Part shown: piece by piece, positions 8,695-16,038 of the stretch | Layout: every line of letters starts with the position of its first letter | Numbering within the stretch: the stretch's first letter is position 1 | Source: Burkholderia pyrrocinia | GTDB lineage: Bacteria; Pseudomonadota; Gammaproteobacteria; Burkholderiales; Burkholderiaceae | Assembly (NCBI RefSeq): GCF_018417535.1 | Contig: NZ_CP070978.1 | Span: forward strand, 2,480,001-2,544,000 | Reading direction: 5' to 3' | DNA length: 64,000 bases | Translations under genes and position numbers: made by a program | The notes under the pieces: model-generated | The model's input: the letters and a program-made list of their open reading frames with translations, nothing else | What the model was told of the DNA's origin: nothing | Database searches by the model: none

Positions 8695-9774
8695 ATGCTG
8701 ACTCGCTCCATTCTTTCCGCCGCCGCATTCTCGCTCGCGGCCTGTGCGACCGCGCCGTCGATCGCGCAGGACAACCAGGGCAACAACGCGGGCAACACTG
8801 CATTTGCCGAGACCGGTGCACAGGGCCGCCCGGTCAAGGTCATGATCATCACGATGTTCGGTCCGGAGGGCCAGGCGTGGCTCGACCGGATCGGCCCGTG
8901 GCGCGACATCGCCATGCCGGGCCTGTCGCCCGACTATCCGGCCGTTCACTGCAACAAGCAGGACGTGTGCGTGGTGACGACCGGCATGGGCTATGCGAAC
9001 GCGTCGGCGACGATCATGGCGCTCACGTTCTCGCAGCGCTTCGATCTGCGCCGCACGTATTTCCTGGTCTCGGGCATCGCGGGCGTCGACCCCGCTCAAG
9101 GCACGGTCGGTTCGGCCGCGTGGTCGAAATATCTCGTCGATTTCAGCCTGCAGTGGGAGCTCGATGCGCGCGAGATTCCGGCCGGCTGGAATACCGGTTA
9201 TCTCGGCATCAACACGAAGAGCCCGAACGACAAGCCGCCGCTCGACTACCGCACCGAAGTGTTCCAGCTCAATCCGCAGTTGACCGACGCCGCGTACGCG
9301 CTGTCGCGCAACGTCGTGCTCGCCGACAGTGCGCAGGCGCAGGCCGCGCGCGCGAAGTTCACGTATGCGCCGGCGAACCGGCCGCCGACGGTGATCCAGT
9401 GCGACACGTCATCGGGCAACACGTGGTTCTCGGGCACGCTGATCGGCGAGCGCGCGCGCCAGTGGACGAAAATCCTGACGGACGGCAAGGGCACCTACTG
9501 CATGACCGCGCAGGAAGACAACGCGACGTACGAAGCGCTCAAGCGCGCGGCGAGCGTGAAGCGGGTCGACCTGTCGCGCGTCGCGGTGCTGCGCACGGGG
9601 TCCGATTTCGACCGGCCGTATGCAGGGCAGACGAGCGCCGACAACCTGCTGAACTATGCGGACCAGGGCGGCTTCGCCCCGGCGACCGAAAACCTGTACC
9701 GCGCGGGCAATCCGCTCGTGCAGGACATCGTGACGCACTGGGGCGAATGGCGCGACGGCGTGCCGCGCAGGTGA
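8695..9774 (+). CDS. Purine nucleoside permease (NUP) family protein, exported
   Basis: This 359-residue protein belongs to the NUP family first described as a yeast purine nucleoside permease; its fold resembles nucleoside phosphorylases, and in bacteria it is an exported protein of uncertain activity. The N-terminus is a signal peptide with a possible lipobox (SLAAC, Cys17), so it may be a lipoprotein. Family segments visible are VMIITMFGPEGQAWLDRIGP, VVTTGMGYANASATIMAL and YFLVSGIAGVDP. The last 96 bases are duplicated exactly at 11661-11756. The gene itself is intact and ends VPRR followed by TGA; the second copy ends in TAA instead. Confidence 0.85.
   Translation: MLTRSILSAAAFSLAACATAPSIAQDNQGNNAGNTAFAETGAQGRPVKVMIITMFGPEGQAWLDRIGPWRDIAMPGLSPDYPAVHCNKQDVCVVTTGMGYANASATIMALTFSQRFDLRRTYFLVSGIAGVDPAQGTVGSAAWSKYLVDFSLQWELDAREIPAGWNTGYLGINTKSPNDKPPLDYRTEVFQLNPQLTDAAYALSRNVVLADSAQAQAARAKFTYAPANRPPTVIQCDTSSGNTWFSGTLIGERARQWTKILTDGKGTYCMTAQEDNATYEALKRAASVKRVDLSRVAVLRTGSDFDRPYAGQTSADNLLNYADQGGFAPATENLYRAGNPLVQDIVTHWGEWRDGVPRR
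9677..9772 (+). repeat. 96-bp direct repeat, copy 1 (3' end of the NUP gene)
   Basis: These 96 bases are identical to 11661-11756. They cover the last 32 codons of the NUP-family gene up to the first two bases of the stop codon. Sequence diverges immediately on both sides. The duplication frames a lower-GC two-gene cassette and looks like the footprint of an insertion or recombination at this gene end. Confidence 0.95.
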
Positions 9775-9888
9775 GTGGGTGTAGCGACGCGCTGGAGTCA
9801 CTCGATCATTCACGCGTAGCCGAACTCCGGGCGAGTCAATATCGCCTGGAGCGACCGGATTGGGGCTCGCGGGACCGGCTGCCGAGGA

Positions 9889-10647
9889 TCACGGCCCGGG
9901 TTGCGCGAGCTTGAGTTCGATGCGCGTATATTCGGGCCCCAATAACTGCATGGTCGCAGTCTCACCGTGCTCGTCCGTCATGCCGATGTATTGCGTTGCA
10001 CTGGTGCTGATCCGGTAGCAGGTGTGCATCAACGGCTTCTGGTCTTGAGTTCGTAAAAGCAAGGTCTGGTTGCGTGTGCGTGCGGTCCAGCGTTCCGTTG
10101 TCACAAAACGCGCCGATGTGGGCTCCCTGCTGTCGCCGCACGAAAAGCGGGTCGAGTCGGGCCGGGGCCCTGGCGTCTCGGGTGTCAGTGCATAACTGGC
10201 GACACCGGGCGTACCTGCCGAGTTGCAGAGACTCTGACACCCTGCAGGCGGGCATTTCGGAACGAACTGGACCCAAAGCTGCTTCCTGTCATCGGGATCG
10301 AGCTTGCCGTTCCTGCGCGACACGATTCGCTCGCCGACGTAGATGTCATCGGGGGACATACCGAGTTGCACGAGAAACGATTTCATCTGCGCACCGCGTT
10401 GCCGCGCGAGTCGATTGGGGCGGTTTTCCCAATCATAGGCCGTCGCGTCGATCGAGGCCGCCGCCCCTTCGCGCGTCCATTCCTTGGCGGTCAGGTAGTG
10501 TCTGACGACGGCGAGTCTGTCGCTGTTGGCGATCTCGGTCGAATTGAGCGGCAGTTCCATGCTGTCGGTCAACAGGATCTTGCATGCATTGGCCTGTATC
10601 GGGAGTGACAGGAGGGCACCGAATATGACAGGGAGGGCATGTCGCAT
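9889..10647 (-). CDS. Exported protein with divergent OmpA-like domain; putative partner of the M35 protease
   Basis: This 252-residue protein begins with a signal peptide (MRHALPVIFGALLSLPIQANA) followed by a cysteine, so it acts in the periplasm or envelope. Residues about 25-135 resemble an OmpA C-terminal fold: a helix after SDRLAVVRHYL, then NRLARQRGAQMKSFLVQLGM, which parallels the NxxLSxxRA helix, then a short QLWVQFVP strand. Its usual peptidoglycan-binding residues are only partly kept. The rest, with four cysteines, is not recognised. It starts 13 bp after the protease stop, behind GGAG, so the two form an operon. An immunity or chaperone role is a guess from this pairing. Confidence 0.7.
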   Translation of the reverse strand: MRHALPVIFGALLSLPIQANACKILLTDSMELPLNSTEIANSDRLAVVRHYLTAKEWTREGAAASIDATAYDWENRPNRLARQRGAQMKSFLVQLGMSPDDIYVGERIVSRRNGKLDPDDRKQLWVQFVPKCPPAGCQSLCNSAGTPGVASYALTPETPGPRPDSTRFSCGDSREPTSARFVTTERWTARTRNQTLLLRTQDQKPLMHTCYRISTSATQYIGMTDEHGETATMQLLGPEYTRIELKLAQPGP

Positions 10648-10660
10648 GAGTTGCTCCGAT

Positions 10661-11272
10661 TCAACGCGCCAGAATGAACCAGGCGATGTTGTCTGCATTG
10701 CCGATCGCCATGCCCGGGTAGCGTTTCGCGAACTGGGCGCAGGCCCGGCGACCGTATGCCGCTGGATGGTCGCCCGCGTCGAAAGTGTCTGCAAAATGGG
10801 CGCATTCGTGAACGATGGTCAGTTGCTGCGAGGAGAGGTTTCCGGCTGATCGCTCGGGTAGCGAGCAAAACGGGAGATTGATGGCGATAGTATGAGTCGC
10901 GGTGTCGGGGCGACAGACATGCGCGACCTCGGCGTCGAGATGTTTCATGTTTGGCAGACATCCTGTTGCGCGGTCGGCATCGGAACCGATGCGGACGAAA
11001 TTGCTTGGGCCGAGACTAGCCATCACCCTGGCAAGGGCGTCGAGCCCCGAAGTTAGTCTGCGCCTTGTATCGATATTTGCCGAGCCGAACCACTCGATGA
11101 CTCGCGCTTCCGTGGCCGGATTCCATCGCATCAGTTCCCTGCGCCGTTGCAGTGTGATCTCGACTGCTTCGTCCCGCAATTCAAGTATCCGTTTCCTGAA
11201 CGCTGAATCCGTCATGTTCGGACAGATTGGCGGTCCGTCGAGCGATACACGGGGCTGTGACGACGCTGTCAT
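10661..11272 (-). CDS. M35-type (aspzincin/deuterolysin-like) zinc metalloendopeptidase
   Basis: This 203-residue protein carries an intact zinc motif in TIVHECAHFADTFD (His155, Glu156, His159, with Asp165 or Asp168 as the third ligand expected for aspzincins) and the C-terminal family segment GNADNIAWF. It has no signal peptide; the N-terminal half is helical and the central CRPDTATHTIAI strand precedes the active site. Many Gram-negative relatives are linked to contact-dependent secretion genes, none of which are here. The ATG at 11272 is chosen because GGAGAG lies 6 bp upstream; an ATG at 11296 is possible. It is co-transcribed with the exported partner downstream. Confidence 0.78.
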   Translation of the reverse strand: MTASSQPRVSLDGPPICPNMTDSAFRKRILELRDEAVEITLQRRRELMRWNPATEARVIEWFGSANIDTRRRLTSGLDALARVMASLGPSNFVRIGSDADRATGCLPNMKHLDAEVAHVCRPDTATHTIAINLPFCSLPERSAGNLSSQQLTIVHECAHFADTFDAGDHPAAYGRRACAQFAKRYPGMAIGNADNIAWFILAR

Positions 11273-11660
11273 AGGCACTCTCCATATGGATATCATTTGG
11301 AGTACTGATGCTAAGTGCCTGAAGTAGACCGATGATGCACCAAATTGCAGTTGACGGAACGAATGAGTATTGGGAAGTGTGAATGGAAGGTAGGCAAGAC
11401 CGCGGTTTCTTGCGGCGAACAGGTGTTCTTTCACTGGCTCAACCGGCGTGATGATCTGGATTGAGGCCGCTTGGACATGCGATATGCGGCCGATAGACCA
11501 TCGAGTATGACCCGACAGACTAATCAGCCCGTGTCAATCGATGTGTCGAGCATTGATGCGTCTTGGTCGTTGGATTTACCGTGGATAACGTCACCAATTG
11601 TGTCGCTACAGTGGTTGCTGTGACTGCGGCACAAATACGCCGCAGTGGCCGACGCGCCGT
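11273..11660. other. Gene-free stretch upstream of the M35 gene
   Basis: No coding sequence with a plausible start and codon use was found here. The base composition is close to even, lower in GC than the chromosome around it, and it should contain the promoter of the minus-strand cassette. The next feature downstream is the second copy of the 96-bp repeat. Confidence 0.55.
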
Positions 11661-11756
11661 CCCCGGCGACCGAAAACCTGTACCGCGCGGGCAATCCGCT
11701 CGTGCAGGACATCGTGACGCACTGGGGCGAATGGCGCGACGGCGTGCCGCGCAGGT
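11661..11756 (+). repeat. 96-bp direct repeat, copy 2 (orphan nup 3' end)
   Basis: Identical to 9677-9772. It is an orphan fragment encoding the last 32 residues of the NUP-family protein in frame up to a TAA stop, without the rest of the gene. The upstream side shows no further similarity to nup. Confidence 0.95.
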
Positions 11757-11784
11757 AATGGCCGAACGATGATTCAGCCGGCGG

Positions 11785-11877
11785 TCAATGCGATCGCGGG
11801 GCCGAACGGAACGGCGTCCAGACCGGCGTGGTGTCGTCCCAGTGATCGAGCGGCGAAGGAAGTTGGTCGTTCATCAT
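11785..11877 (-). CDS. Possible 30-residue small protein
   Basis: A short frame encodes a 30-residue peptide beginning MMNDQLPSPLDHWDDTTPVW and ending in a basic tail. It has a good ribosome-binding site (AGGAG six bases before the first ATG) and lies downstream of the DUF4148 gene on the same strand. No family is recognised. It could equally be chance. Confidence 0.35.
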   Translation of the reverse strand: MMNDQLPSPLDHWDDTTPVWTPFRSAPRSH

Positions 11878-11966
11878 GTGCTCCTGCAACTAACTGACTC
11901 AGCGAGTCGTCGATGGGTGTTTCGCGACGCCGCGCACGGGGCGACCCGCTGCGCGGCGTTGCGCGT

Positions 11967-12260
11967 TTACCGGCCTCCGCCGGCGAGCTGGTTGCTTTCC
12001 GGCATCGAGCGATACGGGCCTTGCGCGAGTTCGAGCCCTTGCGGATACGAAGTCGCCTTGCGCAGGTACGCGAGCGTGCCGTCGCGGCGAGCCTGTTCGA
12101 CTTCCGCGCTCACTTCGGCGCGCGTACGCGGCCCGTTGTGCTGCGAGTACCACGATGTGTTGCCGTAGTCGCCGGCGTGCGGCGTGCCCGAATCGGCGAA
12201 GGCCGGTGCGGACACGGCGAGTGCGAGGGCGAGAGCGGAGAAAAGGTGGCGGCGGTTCAT
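11967..12260 (-). CDS. DUF4148-domain exported small protein
   Basis: This 97-residue protein has a clear signal peptide (MNRRHLFSALALALAVSAPAFA) and a short mature chain containing RAEVSAEVEQARRDGTLAYLRKATSYP, the helical signature of DUF4148, a family expanded in Burkholderiales. Members are small periplasmic proteins of unknown function, often induced by stress. The gene follows a strong AGGAG ribosome-binding site. Its upstream leader (minus strand) contains two tandem copies of a hairpin-forming repeat (12281-12362). Confidence 0.88.
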   Translation of the reverse strand: MNRRHLFSALALALAVSAPAFADSGTPHAGDYGNTSWYSQHNGPRTRAEVSAEVEQARRDGTLAYLRKATSYPQGLELAQGPYRSMPESNQLAGGGR

Positions 12261-12703
12261 GGCATGACTCCTGTCGATACGAGTTAGCGCTTCAGCGCTT
12301 ACTCAGATCCCATGCTTTGCATCAGGTCGGAGTTGGCGCTTCAGCGCTCGCTCCAGTCCCATCAAGCGGGATCTGTTCGATGCGCAACGAGGTGCGCGAC
12401 AGGGTTTACTCTAGGTATCTGTTCCGTCGCGATAAATGCGGCAGACGCGAATTGATTTGTCGTTGCAAAGGAACAATCGTCATCCGCACGGTCGGCAGGG
12501 TTATGCGGAAATCGCCGGTAGCCCCGTGCAGCGGGGCTCGCACGGGTGCGACGACGGCGCGCAACGACGCACGCGGACGATTGCCGCGCTCGGCACAAAG
12601 GTTTGCTGCGGATTCGGGAAAGATGACGGGCGCCGCGCGGGAAGGCAGCGCGAAGGCGGGACAGCGCGCGGGTCTCGCAGCCCGCGCGTGCTGGTTCAGA
12701 CGA
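12261..12703. other. Gene-free stretch between DUF4148 and ceoR
   Basis: This 443-bp stretch contains the tandem hairpin repeat (12281-12362) and then sequence with no credible coding frame. The part around 12380-12500 is AT-richer and probably holds the DUF4148 promoter on the minus strand. Confidence 0.5.
12281..12362 (-). repeat. Tandem hairpin repeat in the DUF4148 leader
   Basis: Two imperfect copies, 12281-12313 and 12330-12362, share the pattern GAGTT-GCGCTTCAGCGCT-CTC-TCCCAT. Each contains a small hairpin AGCGC-TTCA-GCGCT (first copy) or its near match. On the minus strand they lie in the untranslated leader of the DUF4148 gene, where paired hairpins could affect translation or mRNA stability. 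Confidence 0.7.
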
Positions 12704-13708
12704 TTACGCGACCCACTCGTTGATGACCGGCGTATCGAGCGCCGGCGCGCGTTCGGCTTCCTCGAACGTGCGCTTGCTGCACGTCGCGTCGAGGCTGCCC
12801 TTGCCGCTCAGCAGCGGGCAGCGGTCGAACACTTCGGCGACCCAGTCGACGAACACGCGCACCTTCGGCGACAGATGGCGGCTGTGCGGATACACGACCG
12901 AGATCGGCATCGGTAGCGGCTTGACGCCGGGCAGCACTTCCTTGAGCCGGCCTTCGCGCAGGTGCGGCAGCACCATGAACAGCGGCGGCTGGATCAGCCC
13001 GAAGCCTTCGAGCCCGCAGGTCACGTAAGCATCCGCGTCGTTCACCGACACGATGCTTTCCATCTTCATCTCGACTTCCTTGCCGTCGATCAGGAAGGTC
13101 CAGTCGATCGTGCGCCCGGTGCGGCTCGAGAAATAGTTGACGGCCTTGTGCTGGCTCAGGTCGTCGATCGTCTTCGGTTCGCCGAAGTGTTCGAGATACG
13201 AGGGCGCGGCCACTGTCACGCATTCGAACAGGCCGACCCGGCGCGCGACGAGCGACGAGTCCTGCAGCGCGCCGACGCGGATCACGCAGTCGACGCCTTC
13301 CTGCAGCAGGTCGACCGGCCGGTCGGACAGACCGAGCTGCAGGTCGATGTCCGGATAGCGCGTATGAAATTCGCACAGCGACGGAATCACGAGCAGCCGC
13401 CCGATCGAGCCCGGCATGTCGATACGCAACTTTCCGTGCGGCTTCCGGTTGTTGGCCTGGAAGCTCGCTTCGGTTTCCTCGACGTCCGCGAGGATCCGTA
13501 CGCATCTTTCGTAGTACGCGGCGCCGTCCGGCGTCAGCGACAGCCGACGCGTGGTGCGGTGCATCAGCCGCACGCCGAGGAACGCTTCGAGATTCTGGAT
13601 GATCGTCGTGACGGACGCCCGCGGCAAGCTGAGCGTTTCTGCTGCCTTGGTGAAGCTGCTTGTATCGACGACGCGAGTAAACACCTGCATGGCCTGAAGC
13701 CGGTCCAT
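12704..13708 (-). CDS. ceoR: LysR-type regulator of the CeoAB-OpcM efflux pump
   Basis: This 334-residue LysR regulator has an N-terminal winged helix (MDRLQAMQVFTRVVDTSSF to about residue 60) and a two-lobe effector-binding domain. It is divergent from llpE-ceoA-ceoB-opcM, the arrangement known for CeoR in B. cenocepacia and BpeT in B. pseudomallei, where it controls RND efflux of chloramphenicol, trimethoprim and fluoroquinolones and responds to salicylate-type effectors. The ATG at 13708 sits 8 bp after GGAGG; a GTG one codon earlier is also possible. An inverted repeat in the shared intergenic region (13746-13777) is a candidate site. Confidence 0.88.
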   Translation of the reverse strand: MDRLQAMQVFTRVVDTSSFTKAAETLSLPRASVTTIIQNLEAFLGVRLMHRTTRRLSLTPDGAAYYERCVRILADVEETEASFQANNRKPHGKLRIDMPGSIGRLLVIPSLCEFHTRYPDIDLQLGLSDRPVDLLQEGVDCVIRVGALQDSSLVARRVGLFECVTVAAPSYLEHFGEPKTIDDLSQHKAVNYFSSRTGRTIDWTFLIDGKEVEMKMESIVSVNDADAYVTCGLEGFGLIQPPLFMVLPHLREGRLKEVLPGVKPLPMPISVVYPHSRHLSPKVRVFVDWVAEVFDRCPLLSGKGSLDATCSKRTFEEAERAPALDTPVINEWVA

Positions 13709-13745
13709 CACAACCTCCGCAATCTAATTTGCCGCCGGAACAAGA

Positions 13746-13777
13746 AGGCTGCGCTACCTCGTGGGTGAACGCAGCCT
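13746..13777. promoter_or_regulatory. Inverted repeat between ceoR and llpE
   Basis: Arms AGGCTGCG and CGCAGCCT are exact reverse complements separated by 16 bases. The position, about 40 bp upstream of ceoR and 106 bp upstream of llpE, fits a binding site for the LysR protein. An RNA hairpin in the ceoR leader is the alternative. Confidence 0.5.
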
Positions 13778-13882
13778 CGGATTGTTCGGGGTCGTTGAAT
13801 TGTGTTGCCGGATTATAGGCATTTATCCCAATGTCTGCCGGACCCAGAATTCGTTCCATCTCGAAATGGATGCTGCATCGTC

Positions 13883-14743
13883 ATGGACGCCTCTGAATTC
13901 AGCAAATTCCTGAAAGCCGCGTTGCCCGCGCAAGCCTTGGCGGGCGCGGCGTTGACGGTCGCCGAAGTGGAAATTCCCGGCTACGCGCAGGACATCGTGC
14001 TGCGCCTCTACCGCCGCCCGGACAAGACCGGGCTGCCAGTAGTGCTTTATTTCCACGGCGGCGGTTTCGTCCGCGGTTCGCTCGAAGACGCCGATTTCGC
14101 CGCGCGTTTTTTAGCAGAACGCTTACCAGCTCTCGTAGTGTCGGTCGATTATTCGCTCGCGCCGGCCTTTCCTTTTCCGGCCGCGCCGGAGGATGCGTAT
14201 CGCGCGGCCGTGTGGGCCGCGACGCGTGCTCGCGCGTTCGGCGGCAATCCGAAGAAGATCGGTGTCGCGGGCCACGACGCGGGCGGCCAGCTCGCGAACT
14301 GTCTGGCGTTCATCGCGCGCGACCGCGGCGAAGTGTCGATCGCCGCGCAGGCGCTGTTCGGACCGATGCTCGACCCGAGCATGACGCGCATCGGCGATGC
14401 TGAGCGCCTCGCGTCCGACATCACCGCGCGCGAATGCGCGGCGTGTTATCGCGCGTATCTGCCGCAGGCGGCGCAACGCATGCACCCGTATGCGGCGCCG
14501 CTCGAATCGGTGCGCCTCGCGGGGCTGCCGCCGACGCTCGTCGTCACCGCGCAGAACGACGTGCTGCACATCGAAGCGGAGAAATATGCGAGCTGCCTGA
14601 TTTCGTCGGGCGTGCTCACGCAGGTGATCCGCTATCCGGATATCACGCATGCCGCGCTCGCGACGCACGAAGCCGCATTCGAGGAAGCCGTGCGCTTCTT
14701 CCAGTGCCGCTTCCAGGCGCGCCAGCCGAATCGTTCCGAATAA
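13883..14743 (+). CDS. llpE: LlpE, lipase-like alpha/beta hydrolase with altered nucleophile
   Basis: This 286-residue protein has the hormone-sensitive-lipase type oxyanion motif HGGGF (residues 58-62) and the DYSLAPAFPFPA segment of that family. The expected nucleophile elbow GxSxG reads G-H-D-A-G (130-134), so the catalytic serine position is Asp132. It is therefore probably not a normal serine esterase. It is the first gene of the efflux operon (33 bp before ceoA), as in B. cenocepacia and B. pseudomallei, where it is not required for the pump to work. The ATG at 13883 is the best fit to family length. Confidence 0.85.
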   Translation: MDASEFSKFLKAALPAQALAGAALTVAEVEIPGYAQDIVLRLYRRPDKTGLPVVLYFHGGGFVRGSLEDADFAARFLAERLPALVVSVDYSLAPAFPFPAAPEDAYRAAVWAATRARAFGGNPKKIGVAGHDAGGQLANCLAFIARDRGEVSIAAQALFGPMLDPSMTRIGDAERLASDITARECAACYRAYLPQAAQRMHPYAAPLESVRLAGLPPTLVVTAQNDVLHIEAEKYASCLISSGVLTQVIRYPDITHAALATHEAAFEEAVRFFQCRFQARQPNRSE

Positions 14744-14775
14744 CCAAAACCAATCCACGTTTATTGGAGATCCAC

Positions 14776-15993
14776 ATGGCCATCCTACGCACCTCCCGTT
14801 CCCGAATCGCGACAGCGGCGATCGTGACGCTCGCCGTCGTCGGCCTCGGAACGTTCGGCGCAATGCGCGTGAACGCAAACGCGCCCGAAAAAGCGGCCGC
14901 GCCGCTGCCCGAAGTCGACGTCGCGACTGTCGTGCCGCAGACCGTGACCGACTGGCAAAGTTATTCGGGCCGCCTCGAAGCGGTCGAAAGGGTCGACGTG
15001 CGCCCGCAGGTGTCGGGCACGATCGTCGCGGTGAACTTCAAGGACGGCGCGCTCGTGAAGAAGGGCGACGTGCTGTTCGTGATCGACCCGCGCCCGTACC
15101 AGGCGGAAACCGACCGCGCGGCCGCGCAGCTCGCAGGCGCGCAGGCCCGCAACGGCTACGCGCAGACCGACTGGCAGCGCGCGCAGCGGCTGATCGGCGA
15201 CAACGCGATCGCGAAGCGCGATTACGACGAGAAGCAGAACGCGGCGCGCGAGGCGAATGCGAACCTGAAGGCCGCCGATGCCGCGCTGGAAACGGCGCGC
15301 ATCAACCTCGGCTATACGCGGATCACCGCACCGGTGTCGGGCCGCGTGTCGCGCGCGGAGATCACGGTCGGCAACGTCGTGTCGGCCGGCGCATCGGCCG
15401 CGCCGCTGACGACGCTCGTGTCGGTGTCGCCGATCTATGCGTCGTTCGATGCGGACGAGCAGACCTACCTGCAATACATCAACGGTGCGCGCGACGGCCG
15501 CAAGGTGCCGGTCGAGCTCGGCCTCGCGAACGAAACCGGCTACTCGCGCAGCGGCGTGATCGATTCGGTCGACAACCGGCTCGACACGTCGTCGGGCACG
15601 ATCCGCGTGCGCGCGCGCTTCGACAACGCCGACGGTGCGCTCGTCCCGGGCCTCTACGCGCGCGTGAAGGTGGGCGGCAGCGCGCCGCACGAAGCGCTGC
15701 TCGTCGACGACGCGGCGATCAACACCGACCAGGACAAGAAGTTCGTGTTCGTCGTCGACCAGCAGGGCCGCGTGTCGTACCGCGAAGTGCAGCAGGGGAT
15801 GCAGCACGGCAACCGGCGCGTGATCGTGAGCGGGCTTTCCGCGGGCGACCGCGTGATCGTGAACGGCACGCAGCGCGTACGGCCCGGCGAGCAGGTGAAG
15901 CCGCACATGGTCCCGATGACGGGCGGCGACGCGCCGTCCGCGCCGATCGCGAGCACCGCGAAGCCGGCCGCACCGGCGAAGGCGGATTCGTAA
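14776..15993 (+). CDS. ceoA: CeoA, periplasmic adaptor of RND efflux pump
   Basis: This 405-residue membrane fusion protein links the inner-membrane pump CeoB with the outer-membrane channel OpcM. It has an N-terminal membrane anchor (IVTLAVVGLGTFGAM), a biotinyl-lipoyl-like domain split around a coiled-coil hairpin (about residues 100-175, with repeated Ala/Gln/Glu heptads), a beta-barrel domain and a C-terminal membrane-proximal domain. RITAPVSGRVSRAEI is the classic second lipoyl half. GGAG lies six bases upstream of the ATG. Confidence 0.94.
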   Translation: MAILRTSRSRIATAAIVTLAVVGLGTFGAMRVNANAPEKAAAPLPEVDVATVVPQTVTDWQSYSGRLEAVERVDVRPQVSGTIVAVNFKDGALVKKGDVLFVIDPRPYQAETDRAAAQLAGAQARNGYAQTDWQRAQRLIGDNAIAKRDYDEKQNAAREANANLKAADAALETARINLGYTRITAPVSGRVSRAEITVGNVVSAGASAAPLTTLVSVSPIYASFDADEQTYLQYINGARDGRKVPVELGLANETGYSRSGVIDSVDNRLDTSSGTIRVRARFDNADGALVPGLYARVKVGGSAPHEALLVDDAAINTDQDKKFVFVVDQQGRVSYREVQQGMQHGNRRVIVSGLSAGDRVIVNGTQRVRPGEQVKPHMVPMTGGDAPSAPIASTAKPAAPAKADS

Positions 15994-16038
15994 GCGGCAC
16001 GCCGCTTCGCATCCGCGTTCAACCAGACAGAGCCACAC

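Larger units (their letters stand above)
9773..11660. other. Inserted cassette (M35 protease and exported partner) between 96-bp repeats
   Basis: About 1.9 kb of DNA separates the two copies of the nup 3' end. It is visibly less GC-rich than the flanks and its two genes use more A/T-ending codons. Both genes run on the minus strand, opposite to nup. There is no integrase, transposase or inverted terminal repeat inside, so the cassette would have needed an external enzyme or homologous recombination to enter. That it was gained by horizontal transfer is inferred from composition and the repeat. Confidence 0.6.

Noticed and set aside
9677..11756. The 96-bp repeats as ends of an insertion sequence or transposon
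   Set aside because: They are direct, coding-sequence copies and not inverted terminal repeats, no transposase lies between them, and there is no short target duplication beyond the repeat itself.
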